The translations under genes were made by a program, and so were the position numbers. Of a DNA stretch of 36,482 bases, positions 17,235-25,285 are shown in pieces (the first letter of the stretch is position 1; each line of letters begins with the position of its first letter). The stretch comes from an uncultured Pelagibacteraceae bacterium (GTDB taxonomy: Bacteria > Pseudomonadota > Alphaproteobacteria > Pelagibacterales > Pelagibacteraceae), in the NCBI GenBank assembly GCA_902597515.1, contig CACJYB010000007.1, forward strand, positions 1 through 36,482, in the 5' to 3' direction. A model generated the notes under the pieces. The model was not told where the DNA came from. It saw only the letters and a program-made list of their open reading frames with translations, and did no database searches.

Positions 17235-18110
17235 TTGAAATATCTCTTAAATAAAAACGGATTTTTAGGCATTGATAATAAGTTTAGCTTTAAAGAAAAA
17301 GCTGTAATTGTTCCATTTGGATTAGAAAAAACTGTCAGTTATGGAGGAGGAACAAGAAATGGACCTAAAGAAATTATAAAAGCATCTCATCAAGTTGAGC
17401 TATATGATGAAGAGCTTAACTGCGAACCTTATAAAAAAATAGGTATTAAAACTTTAAAACCATTTAAAATAGACAAAAATATTAAAAAAGCCCTGAATAA
17501 AATCTCAAAAATTAATAAAGAGATTTTAGATAAAAACCTTTTTCCAATGACTTTAGGTGGAGAACATTCAATAACACCTGGGTGTATTGTTCCTTTTACT
17601 AAAAAATATAAAAATATTTGCCTCTTGCATTTTGATGCCCATGCAGATTTACGTCAAAGCTATAATGGAGAAAAATTTTCACATGCGTCAGCAATTAGAA
17701 GATGTCTGGATTATAAAAATGTTTCTTTAATTTCATTTGGGATAAGGAATATCTCAGAAAGTGAAATTCCTTTTTTAAAAAAGAATTCTTCAAGAATAAA
17801 TATATTTTGGGCAAAAGATAAAAAAAAATGGAATTTGTCTAAATTTAAAAAACTAATTAAAAACAAAACTGTTTATCTTACATTTGATGTAGACGGACTA
17901 GATTCAAGCATTATGCCTGCAACTGGTACACCTGAACCAGGAGGGCTTTTGTGGGATGAAACATTGGATATAATAAGAATTGCAGCAAAAAACTCAAAAA
18001 TAGTTGGTGCAGATATTAATGAGCTTTCTCCAATTAAAGGATTTAATTCTTATAATTTTCTTGTTGCAAAATTAGCTTATAAAATTTTGTCTTATAAATT
18101 TTTATATTAA
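17235..18110 (+). CDS. Agmatinase/ureohydrolase family protein
   Basis: This 291-residue enzyme starts with TTG at 17235, two bases after the DHS-like gene; no ATG fits near the conserved N-terminus. It is a manganese ureohydrolase (arginase/agmatinase/formiminoglutamase fold) with all six metal ligands in place: His111 in GGEHS, Asp134, His136 and Asp138 in FDAHAD, and Asp218 and Asp220 in FDVDGLD. The PATGTPEPGG loop is characteristic of agmatinase-type enzymes. The usual reaction is agmatine to putrescine plus urea. No arginine decarboxylase is nearby, so the substrate could instead be another guanidino compound. Its stop shares TTAA with the convergent transporter gene. The family call is firm, the substrate is not. 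Confidence 0.85.
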   Translation: MKYLLNKNGFLGIDNKFSFKEKAVIVPFGLEKTVSYGGGTRNGPKEIIKASHQVELYDEELNCEPYKKIGIKTLKPFKIDKNIKKALNKISKINKEILDKNLFPMTLGGEHSITPGCIVPFTKKYKNICLLHFDAHADLRQSYNGEKFSHASAIRRCLDYKNVSLISFGIRNISESEIPFLKKNSSRINIFWAKDKKKWNLSKFKKLIKNKTVYLTFDVDGLDSSIMPATGTPEPGGLLWDETLDIIRIAAKNSKIVGADINELSPIKGFNSYNFLVAKLAYKILSYKFLY

Positions 18111-18661
18111 ACTTTAATTGGTTTAATAATTTTCAATAACATTCTGAATGGTATCAACATTATTATAGCAACTAAAATTTTTACCGCTAAATCTCCAAGA
18201 GATAAAGTGACCCAAGGTACCCCTGTTGCATAAAATGATATTGAGAAAAATAAAAATGTATCGACTGTTGATCCAATCAAAGATGAAGTAAGTGGTGCAA
18301 CAAACCACTCTTTTTTTCTTAATCGATCAAAAATTTGAATATCTAACAATTGAGCAGTAATAAATGCAACCCCTGATCCAATTGCAATTCTAACTGAGAT
18401 TAAATCTGCAAAATCAGTTGAGAATAACAATGTAAATATAATTCCTATTAAAAACCCCAAATATACAATTTGCCTTGCTAATAATTTTCCATACGACCTA
18501 TTTGCTAAATCTGTTATTAAAAAAGCTATTGGGTAACTAAAAGCTCCATAAGTTAAAATCTCATTTAATCCAAAATAGTTGATTGGGAACTGAACTAAAT
18601 AATTAGAAGATAGTACAACAATCCCCATCATTATTGACAGGGTGATAAATAATTTGTTCAT
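18107..18661 (-). CDS. yhhQ: Queuosine precursor transporter (YhhQ/VUT family)
   Basis: This is an integral membrane protein of 184 residues with about six hydrophobic helices. The start NKLFITLSIMMGIVVLSSNY, the text FSYPIAFLITDLANRSYGK, the stretch RIAIGSGVAFITAQLLDIQI and PLTSSLIGSTVDTFLFF match the YhhQ (DUF165, VUT) family, which imports queuine-type precursors for tRNA queuosine modification. Its ATG overlaps the rpmB stop by one base (TAATG), so it is read from the rpmB promoter. Linking a tRNA-modification precursor importer to a ribosomal protein gene is plausible but otherwise unremarked. Stop shared with the convergent ureohydrolase gene. Confidence 0.88.
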   Translation of the reverse strand: MNKLFITLSIMMGIVVLSSNYLVQFPINYFGLNEILTYGAFSYPIAFLITDLANRSYGKLLARQIVYLGFLIGIIFTLLFSTDFADLISVRIAIGSGVAFITAQLLDIQIFDRLRKKEWFVAPLTSSLIGSTVDTFLFFSISFYATGVPWVTLSLGDLAVKILVAIIMLIPFRMLLKIIKPIKV

Positions 18662-18972
18662 TAAGCTGATTTAGCTACGGGTTTCTTTTTAAAAGGGGAT
18701 TTAATTAAAACTACTTTTTTTAACTTTTTTAATCTAGGAGATAAATTTTTATTTTTTACAGTTTTTAAAAATTCATCAAAACTACCTTTTTTGTCAACTG
18801 ACCTTACACCTGAGTTACTCACAGTAAGTTTTAAACTTCTTCCAGTAAGCTCACTTGTAAATTTTACTTTCTTTAGGTTAGGTAAAAATCTTCTTTTAGT
18901 CTTGTTGTTAGCATGACTAACATTATGACCTTTCATTGGAATTTTACCGGTAAGTTCACATTTTTTTGACAT
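18661..18972 (-). CDS. rpmB: 50S ribosomal protein L28
   Basis: L28 is a large-subunit ribosomal protein. The 103-residue product starts [20 protein letters not shown], the classic L28 N-terminus, continues with [11 protein letters not shown] and [10 protein letters not shown], and ends with a basic tail ([12 protein letters not shown]) somewhat longer than that of E. coli L28. The ATG at 18972 is fixed by this conserved start; the open frame continues upstream to 19074 but that part is not L28. It has its own strong promoter-like pair directly upstream with a very short leader, and is followed by the queuosine-precursor transporter through a TAATG junction. Confidence 0.97.
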   Translation of the reverse strand: MSKKCELTGKIPMKGHNVSHANNKTKRRFLPNLKKVKFTSELTGRSLKLTVSNSGVRSVDKKGSFDEFLKTVKNKNLSPRLKKLKKVVLIKSPFKKKPVAKSA

Positions 18973-18984
18973 AATAACAGTGCC

Positions 18985-19013
18985 TATATAAGGGGAGATA
19001 TTGAAGGCGTCAA
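18985..19013 (-). promoter_or_regulatory. Candidate sigma-70 promoter for rpmB-yhhQ
   Basis: On the minus strand TTGACG (19013-19008) and TATATA (18990-18985) are separated by exactly 17 bases, close to consensus. Only 12 bases lie between the -10 box and the rpmB ATG at 18972, so the leader should be about six bases, with no Shine-Dalgarno. The pair lies in the 52-base gap after pyrD. Confidence 0.65.
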
Positions 19014-19024
19014 GTTTAATACAT

Positions 19025-20077
19025 TTAAGAAACAGTTTTATTTCCCACAATTTCTGTGAAATTTTTGACACCATCTCTTATCAGTAATTCTTTTAGGTCT
19101 TTTTTAATCATCCCAGCAATATTGGGTCCTTGAAATACCATGCCGGTATAAAGTTGAATATAGTCTGCTCCCAATAAAAACTTATCATAAGCTGCTTTAC
19201 CAGAGTCAACACCACCTACTCCAATTATTTTAATTTTACCATTAATTAAATTGTAGAATTTACTTATTAAAAGATTTGATTTTTTTTCAATAGGTTTTCC
19301 AGATAAACCACCTTTTTGATGTCTCTGTATATTTTGAAGTGTTTCCCGAGAAGCGTCGGAAGTATTTGAAATTATTATTGCGCTTATTTCATTTTCCAAA
19401 AGTATTTCTGAAATTAATTCAATTTGATTTTCATTTATATCTGGTGAAATCTTAACAGCTATAGGAATTTCAGTTTTTAATTGTTTTTTTTTCTCTGAGA
19501 CAGATTTTAATAACTCATTTAATTTATTCTCTTCATGAAAATTTCTAAGATTTTCAGTATTTGGTGAAGAAATATTAATTGTAATATAATCTGCAACCTC
19601 AGAAAATTTTTCTAATCCAATTAAATAATCATTCAATCTATCATTAGAGTCTTTGTTAGGACCTATATTTACACCTAGTACACCTAGTTTTTTATTAGAT
19701 TTTATTCTATTTAATATTCTATCTGATCCATGGTTATTAAAACCCAACCTATTAATTAATGCTTGATCTTCTACCAATCTAAATACTCTTGGTTTTTCAT
19801 TCCCATATTGTTTTAATGGTGTAACTGTACCTACTTCAACAAATCCAAAACCCAATTTAAATAAGGGGTTATATACCTCTGCATTTTTATCAAAACCTGC
19901 TGCAATACCGATAGGATTATCAAGATGTTGATTAAATAATTTGGTTTTTAAAAGAGGATCATTTTTGTTTTCATCAAATATATTTGAAACTAAATTGAGT
20001 TTAAGAGATTGAATTGCTAAAAAATGTGCTCTTTCAGGATCTATTTTAAATATTAAAGATCTTAAATTTGAATACAT
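19025..20077 (-). CDS. pyrD: Dihydroorotate dehydrogenase (quinone), class 2
   Basis: PyrD oxidises dihydroorotate to orotate in pyrimidine synthesis, passing electrons to quinone at the inner membrane. The 350-residue protein carries the class 2 markers: the N-terminal helical extension ([20 protein letters not shown]), [44 protein letters not shown] with the catalytic-base Ser region, AVKISPD, and GGLSGKPI plus GVGGVDSG for FMN phosphate binding. The ATG overlaps the lysS stop as TAATG, indicating a lysS-pyrD operon. Length matches class 2 enzymes (about 335-365). Confidence 0.96.
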   Translation of the reverse strand: MYSNLRSLIFKIDPERAHFLAIQSLKLNLVSNIFDENKNDPLLKTKLFNQHLDNPIGIAAGFDKNAEVYNPLFKLGFGFVEVGTVTPLKQYGNEKPRVFRLVEDQALINRLGFNNHGSDRILNRIKSNKKLGVLGVNIGPNKDSNDRLNDYLIGLEKFSEVADYITINISSPNTENLRNFHEENKLNELLKSVSEKKKQLKTEIPIAVKISPDINENQIELISEILLENEISAIIISNTSDASRETLQNIQRHQKGGLSGKPIEKKSNLLISKFYNLINGKIKIIGVGGVDSGKAAYDKFLLGADYIQLYTGMVFQGPNIAGMIKKDLKELLIRDGVKNFTEIVGNKTVS

Positions 20078-21639
20078 TATTTCAACTTACTAATTATCAA
20101 CTCTTTTGTTTCGTTAACACCGAAAAAACTTATAAAAAAACCCATTCTAGGTCCATTTTCATCTCCAAACACCACTTCATAAATTAACTTAAACCAATCT
20201 CTTAAGTTTTCTGCATACCCATTTTCTTTGCCTGTTGAATAAATTAAGGTTTGTATATCTTCTGGAGACATCTGATCATTACATTTTTCTAAGGTTTTAA
20301 CTAAAGCTTGTAGAGCTAATTTTTCATTTTCAGACGGTTTTTTATATTTTTTTTGAGCCTTAATAACATCATTAAAATACTTAATTGCATAACCAATTAA
20401 TCCATTAAAAATTGGAAAGTTTTTTTCATGAATATTAGATTTATATTTTTTAACAAACTTCCACAATAAATCTTTGTTATCAGCATTGCTTGTCTCAACT
20501 AAATTCAACAACATAGAAAAGGTCATAATCATATCTTCTTTTGGAATATGTCCATTATGAACATGCCAAACAGGATTCATCACTAATTGTTGTTCAGTTT
20601 GTTTTTTTGATTTTTCAATATTATCAAGGTACTCATCTACAGCTTTAGGGACTATTTCTTTATAAAGTTTTTTTGCTCTTTTTGGATTTTGATACATGTA
20701 TAAAGATAAGCTTTCGGGTGAAGCATATTTTAACCATTGGTCGATAGTAATACCATTTCCTTTTGATTTTGAAATTTTTTCACCCTTTTCATCAAGAAAT
20801 AATTCATAAGCAAATCCAGATGGATGTTTTTTACCGATTAAATTTATAATTTTAGTTGATAAAATTGCACTCTCAATAAGGTCTTTTCCATACATTTCAA
20901 AATCTATATCTAGAGCATACCATCTCATTGCCCAATCAACTTTCCATTGTAATTTACAATTTCCATCTAAAATACTAGATTCTAATTTTTTACCCTTATT
21001 ATCAAAAATTATTTTAGAATTTTTTTTATCAATTTCTATAACTGGAATTTCGAGAACATGACCTGTATCTGGACAAATAGGTAAAAAAGGACAGTAAGTT
21101 TGTTGACGTTCTTTGCCTAAAGTTGGAAGTATAATATTCATTATACCATCATAATTTTCTAAAATAATTTTTAAAGTTGGGTTGAAAAAACCACCTTTGT
21201 ATAAAGATGTTGAGCTTTTAAAACTGTATTTAAAATTAAAACTATTTAAAAAATCTTTTAACATTTCATTATTATGTTCTCCAAAACTTGGAAATTTTTC
21301 AAATGGATCTGGAACTTGTGTTAATGGTTTATGTAAGTTTTTGTTTAGCAATTCCTGATTAGGAACATTATCAGGAACTTTTCTTAGACCATCCATATCA
21401 TCAGAGAAAGTAATTATTTCTGCTGGTAAATCTGTAAGTTGCTTTAAAGCATTAACCATCATTGAAGTCCTTGCAACTTCACCAAATGTTCCAATATGCG
21501 GAAGGCCACTTGGACCATATCCTGTTTGAAGAGTAATTTTACCTTTTTTATCAATAAATGATTTTCTCTCACGAAGCATTTTTTTTGCCTCTACGAAAGG
21601 CCAAGCACTTGTTTTGTCTAAAATTTCTTTTTTAATCAC
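20077..21639 (-). CDS. lysS: Lysyl-tRNA synthetase, class I
   Basis: This 520-residue protein is the class I (archaeal-type) LysRS, found also in many alphaproteobacteria, and not the class II enzyme of E. coli. The Rossmann signature is PSGLPHIGTFGEVARTS (HIGH-like, His48) and the second signature is KISKSKGNG (KMSKS-like, near residue 290). CPFLPICPDTGHV contains the cysteines typical of this family, and WKVDWAMRWY is also conserved. It attaches lysine to tRNA-Lys in the cytoplasm. The start is GTG at 21639, giving MIKKEILDKTSAWPF, a conserved N-terminus. It is first in an operon with pyrD (1-base overlap) and divergent from trkH. Confidence 0.96.
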   Translation of the reverse strand: MIKKEILDKTSAWPFVEAKKMLRERKSFIDKKGKITLQTGYGPSGLPHIGTFGEVARTSMMVNALKQLTDLPAEIITFSDDMDGLRKVPDNVPNQELLNKNLHKPLTQVPDPFEKFPSFGEHNNEMLKDFLNSFNFKYSFKSSTSLYKGGFFNPTLKIILENYDGIMNIILPTLGKERQQTYCPFLPICPDTGHVLEIPVIEIDKKNSKIIFDNKGKKLESSILDGNCKLQWKVDWAMRWYALDIDFEMYGKDLIESAILSTKIINLIGKKHPSGFAYELFLDEKGEKISKSKGNGITIDQWLKYASPESLSLYMYQNPKRAKKLYKEIVPKAVDEYLDNIEKSKKQTEQQLVMNPVWHVHNGHIPKEDMIMTFSMLLNLVETSNADNKDLLWKFVKKYKSNIHEKNFPIFNGLIGYAIKYFNDVIKAQKKYKKPSENEKLALQALVKTLEKCNDQMSPEDIQTLIYSTGKENGYAENLRDWFKLIYEVVFGDENGPRMGFFISFFGVNETKELIISKLK

Positions 21640-21730
21640 GAGTATATCTTTTATAAAAATCTTAAATTGGCGATTTTATTAATTCTTATAGAGTTGAAAT
21701 TTATTTACCATAAAATAATGTTCTTTCAAA

Positions 21731-23170
21731 ATGTCTAATTATAAAACTGTTTTTTTTACACTTGGAATTTTACAAATAATTTTAGGGGTCTCAATGTTCA
21801 TCCCTATAATTGCTCAATTTATTTATTCTGAAATAGATTCATCATTTTTTGGTGCATCTATTGTGACAATAATTTTTGGATCATTATTTTTTCTTTCAAA
21901 TCTAGATCACGACAAAAAATTAAATTTACAACAAGCATTTTTATTAACTGCTTTGTCCTGGTTAAGTATTGCTATTTTTGGATCTTTACCATTTATATTT
22001 TCGACTATGGAGCTTTCAATTACTGATGCTTTTTTTGAAAGTATGTCTGGTATTACAACAACTGGATCTACAATTATTTCTAACTTAGAGAGTACTCCAA
22101 AAGGTATTCTATTATGGAGAGCAATACTACAATGGCTAGGTGGCATTGGTATTATTGTGATGGCAATTACCCTAATGCCTATAATGAATGTTGGTGGTAT
22201 GCAATTATTTAAAATTTCTAGCAATGACTCTTCTGAAAAAATTCTTCCCAAATCAAAAGAAATAGCTTTAAGACTTATTTATATTTATTCGGGCCTAACT
22301 GCTCTTTGTGCATTATCATATTGGTTATTTGGAATGGGAAAATTTGATAGTTTAACTCATTCTATGACTACCATAGCTACAGGTGGATTTTCTAATTACA
22401 ATCAATCTATCGGATATTTTGACAGTGTTCTTATAGAAATATCATCGATGATTTTTATAATTTTAGGAAGTATCCCATTTATTGCATATATTAAATTTAT
22501 TAGTGGTAATAAAAAAATATTTTTAAACGATATTCAAATCAAAACATTTATTAAAATAATAATTATAAGCATTATTATATTATCAATTTATTTATTATTT
22601 AATAATAACGGAAACTTTAGTTTAAGATCTATTTTTTTTAATACAATTTCAATATTGACTGGAACAGGTTATGTTAATGCTGAATTTGATGGTTGGGGAA
22701 GTTTTCCTATTACAATATTTCTTACATTAATGTTTATTGGAGGCTGTGCTGGATCAACTACTTGTGGTATTAAAATATTTAGAATTCAAATTCTATATTT
22801 ATTTATATTAAATCAATTAAAAAAAATTATATATCCCAAGGGAATATTCGTAATTAAATACGATCAAGGATCTGTTGATGATAAATTTATTGCATCAATA
22901 ATTTCATTTATTTATTTTTACTTTGTTATTTTTTTTATTTTAGCTGCATTATTATCGTTAACTGGTCTTGATTTTATAACTGCTATCTCTGGAGCGGCAA
23001 CATCAATATCAAATGTTGGTCCTGGTTTAGGTCCTATAATAGGACCTAATGGAGATTTTTCATCTTTGCCCGATATTTCTAAATGGATCTTAACTGTAGG
23101 TATGATTTTAGGTAGACTTGAGTTGTTTGCAATATTAGTATTGTTTTTACCATCTTTTTGGAGAAATTAA
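21731..23170 (+). CDS. trkH: Potassium uptake protein TrkH
   Basis: This is a 479-residue membrane protein of the TrkH/KtrB superfamily, which forms the K+-translocating subunit gated by the cytoplasmic NAD/ATP-binding TrkA. The repeated M1-P-M2 layout is visible, with selectivity-filter-like turns at ESMSGITTTGSTI, SMTTIATGGFSNY, SILTGTGYV and SGAATSISNVGPGL. MQLFKISSNDSSEKILPKS and GGCAGSTTCGIKIFR are typical internal segments. No trkA gene lies in the window. The gene is followed after 2 bases by the AmpG-like permease, so the three-gene run to 25285 may be one transcript, though the functions look unrelated. ATG at 21731. Confidence 0.95.
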   Translation: MSNYKTVFFTLGILQIILGVSMFIPIIAQFIYSEIDSSFFGASIVTIIFGSLFFLSNLDHDKKLNLQQAFLLTALSWLSIAIFGSLPFIFSTMELSITDAFFESMSGITTTGSTIISNLESTPKGILLWRAILQWLGGIGIIVMAITLMPIMNVGGMQLFKISSNDSSEKILPKSKEIALRLIYIYSGLTALCALSYWLFGMGKFDSLTHSMTTIATGGFSNYNQSIGYFDSVLIEISSMIFIILGSIPFIAYIKFISGNKKIFLNDIQIKTFIKIIIISIIILSIYLLFNNNGNFSLRSIFFNTISILTGTGYVNAEFDGWGSFPITIFLTLMFIGGCAGSTTCGIKIFRIQILYLFILNQLKKIIYPKGIFVIKYDQGSVDDKFIASIISFIYFYFVIFFILAALLSLTGLDFITAISGAATSISNVGPGLGPIIGPNGDFSSLPDISKWILTVGMILGRLELFAILVLFLPSFWRN

Positions 23171-23172
23171 TT

Positions 23173-24549
23173 ATGTCTGAAACAAAGAAACAAACATGGC
23201 TTGATTCTCTTGCAGTTTATAAAGATATTCGAATGATAAGAATTCTTTTATTAGGTGCAATAAGTGGATTTCCATGGGTATTAATTGCAAGCAGCTTAAG
23301 TCTTTGGCTTAAAGAAGAAGGCCTTAGTAGATCAACAATTGGATGGGCAGGTTTAATTTTTGGAGTATACGCTTTCAATTATTTGTGGGCTCCCATTATA
23401 GATAGAATTCAAATTCCAATACTAACAAAAAAATTAGGTCATAGAAGAGGATGGATAGTTTTAATGCAATCAATTATTTTGTTAAGTCTGGTTGTTTGGA
23501 GCGTGATTAATCCAACTGAAAATTTGGCTTTATTAATTACTGTAGGTTTAATTATTGCTATTGCGTCAGCAACCCAAGATATAACTGTAGATGCATTAAG
23601 AATTGAACAGATAAATGAAAATGAAGGAAAATCAATGGCTGCTGGTGCAGCTATGGCTGTTGTTGGTTGGTGGACAGGTTATAAATTAGGTGGAGTTGTT
23701 GCTTTATTTGTGGCAGAATTTTTTGAAAACCTAGGGGTAACTGACTACTGGCAAGCTACTTTTTTAATTTTAGGTATTTTAATAATTTTAATGAATATTG
23801 GATTAATGTTTGTTCATGAACCTATAGAGACAAACAGACAAGCAAAACAGAGAGAAACAGACAAATTAATTGAAGGGAAACTTGGATCTAGCAATATTAT
23901 TACAAACTTTATCGCATATATTACAGGAACCATAGGTGGACCTATTATCAGTTTTTTTAGAAAAAATGGTTTTGCCATTGCAGCTGGAATTTTAGGATTT
24001 GTTTTTTTGTTTAAGATAGGTGAGGCATTTATGGGAAGAATGTCTATTGTTTTTTATAAAGAAATTGGTTTCTCCAAAGGTCAAATTGCAATTTATTCAA
24101 AAGGACTTGGCTGGATAACAACAGTTGTATTTACTTTGTTGGGTGGAGTAATGGCTATGAGGGCTGGAACAATTAAAACTATGTTCTTTGCTGGTGGGTT
24201 AATGGCTATAACCAATCTTTTATTTGCAGTTTTAGCATGGACTGGAAAATCGGAAATTTTATTTGCAATTGCGGTTATAGCTGATGATATCACAGCAGCT
24301 TTTGCAACAGTAGCATTTGTTGCATTTATATCATTACTAGTTGATAGAACTTATACAGCCACACAATATGCATTGCTTGCTTCAATTGGTACTGCTGGTC
24401 GTACTACTTTAGCTTCATCCTCAGGAGCTCTAGTTGACTGGTTAAATGGAGATTGGGGAACATTTTTTATTTTAACAACTATTATGGTTATACCTTCGTT
24501 GATTTGTTTGTGGTTAATTAAAAACAAAATTAAAATTGGTGCAAAGTAA
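23173..24549 (+). CDS. AmpG-like MFS permease (muropeptide/peptidoglycan-fragment transporter candidate)
   Basis: This 458-residue protein has about 12-14 hydrophobic segments and the AmpG/PAT-family text: ILLLGAISGFPWVL, STIGWAGLIFGVYAFNYLWA followed by PIIDR, LGHRRGWIVLMQ, and ATQDITVDALRIEQ. AmpG imports GlcNAc-anhydroMurNAc peptides from the periplasm for recycling. The start is ATG at 23173, preceded by GGAGA at 23160-23164; an in-frame TTG at 23158 would overlap trkH and is not needed. The next gene is an NlpC/P60 peptidase without a signal peptide that overlaps this one by about 13 bases. That pairing supports a peptidoglycan-fragment substrate, though other PAT-family cargo is possible. 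Confidence 0.8.
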   Translation: MSETKKQTWLDSLAVYKDIRMIRILLLGAISGFPWVLIASSLSLWLKEEGLSRSTIGWAGLIFGVYAFNYLWAPIIDRIQIPILTKKLGHRRGWIVLMQSIILLSLVVWSVINPTENLALLITVGLIIAIASATQDITVDALRIEQINENEGKSMAAGAAMAVVGWWTGYKLGGVVALFVAEFFENLGVTDYWQATFLILGILIILMNIGLMFVHEPIETNRQAKQRETDKLIEGKLGSSNIITNFIAYITGTIGGPIISFFRKNGFAIAAGILGFVFLFKIGEAFMGRMSIVFYKEIGFSKGQIAIYSKGLGWITTVVFTLLGGVMAMRAGTIKTMFFAGGLMAITNLLFAVLAWTGKSEILFAIAVIADDITAAFATVAFVAFISLLVDRTYTATQYALLASIGTAGRTTLASSSGALVDWLNGDWGTFFILTTIMVIPSLICLWLIKNKIKIGAK

Positions 24550-25285
24550 TTTTTATTTCATAGGTAATTTTTCGAATATTTACAAAAATCCTTCGAAAAG
24601 ATCTGAGGTAACTTCACAAATTATATATGGTGAAAAATTCAAAATATTAGCAAAAAATAAAAATTGGATAAAAATTAAAACTTTATTTGATAATTATAAA
24701 GGGTTTATAAAAAATTCAAAATATATTGAAAAATTTAGCCCCAATTACAAAGTCAGTTCACTAAAAGCAAAGATTTATAAAAAACCTGGAATTGGAACTA
24801 GCAGTTGGATTCCACTTGCATCCAAATTATCTGTATTAGAGCAAAATAAGAATTACGTAAAAATTGAAAAAAATAAATGGATTAAAAAAGCAGATATAAA
24901 AAAAATAAACCATAAAGAAAATAATTTTATAAAAATATTTAAAAAATTTCTTGATGTAAAATATGTTTGGGGTGGAAAAACATTTAAAGGTATTGATTGT
25001 TCAGCCTTATTGCAAATATTTTATTTTTATAATAATTCATTTTATCCAAGAGATACAAAAGATCAGATCAAATATACAAAAAAGAATTCAAAGAAAAGAC
25101 TATTTAAAAAAGGAGATATTATTTTTTGGAAAGGTCATGTTGCTATGTGTTTAAATTCTAAACAACTAATTCATGCTTATGGTCCAGAAAGAAAAGTAAT
25201 TATTATGCCAATTATAGAAACAATTAATAGAATTGAAAAAACTGCCAAACTAAGGGTAAAAAAAGTATCTAGAATAAAATATTAA
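24536..25285 (+). CDS. NlpC/P60 cysteine peptidase with N-terminal SH3-like domains, cytoplasmic
   Basis: This 249-residue protein is read from TTG at 24536 (GTG at 24539 is an equal alternative). Two bacterial SH3-like regions are visible: about 10-60 (NIYKNPSKRSEVTSQIIYGE to KGFIKNSKYIE) and about 75-120. The C-terminal NlpC/P60 domain has the catalytic Cys155 in YVWGGKTFKGIDCSALLQ, His201 in GHVAMCLN and His213 in LIHAYGP. Such enzymes, for example YkfC, cleave gamma-D-Glu-diaminopimelate bonds. There is no signal peptide or lipobox, so it should act in the cytoplasm, consistent with processing muropeptides imported by the overlapping AmpG-like permease. Its stop shares TTAA with the convergent tyrA stop. 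Confidence 0.85.
   Translation: MVQSNFYFIGNFSNIYKNPSKRSEVTSQIIYGEKFKILAKNKNWIKIKTLFDNYKGFIKNSKYIEKFSPNYKVSSLKAKIYKKPGIGTSSWIPLASKLSVLEQNKNYVKIEKNKWIKKADIKKINHKENNFIKIFKKFLDVKYVWGGKTFKGIDCSALLQIFYFYNNSFYPRDTKDQIKYTKKNSKKRLFKKGDIIFWKGHVAMCLNSKQLIHAYGPERKVIIMPIIETINRIEKTAKLRVKKVSRIKY

Noticed and set aside
18973-19074. In-frame upstream extension of rpmB into pyrD
   Set aside because: L28 begins at MSKKCELTG (18972). The extension overlaps pyrD and the predicted promoter.
21640-21730. Promoter pairs for the divergent lysS and trkH genes
   Set aside because: TTGGCG and TATAGA are only 14 bases apart and other pairs are equally poor. Nothing stands out from the A+T background.
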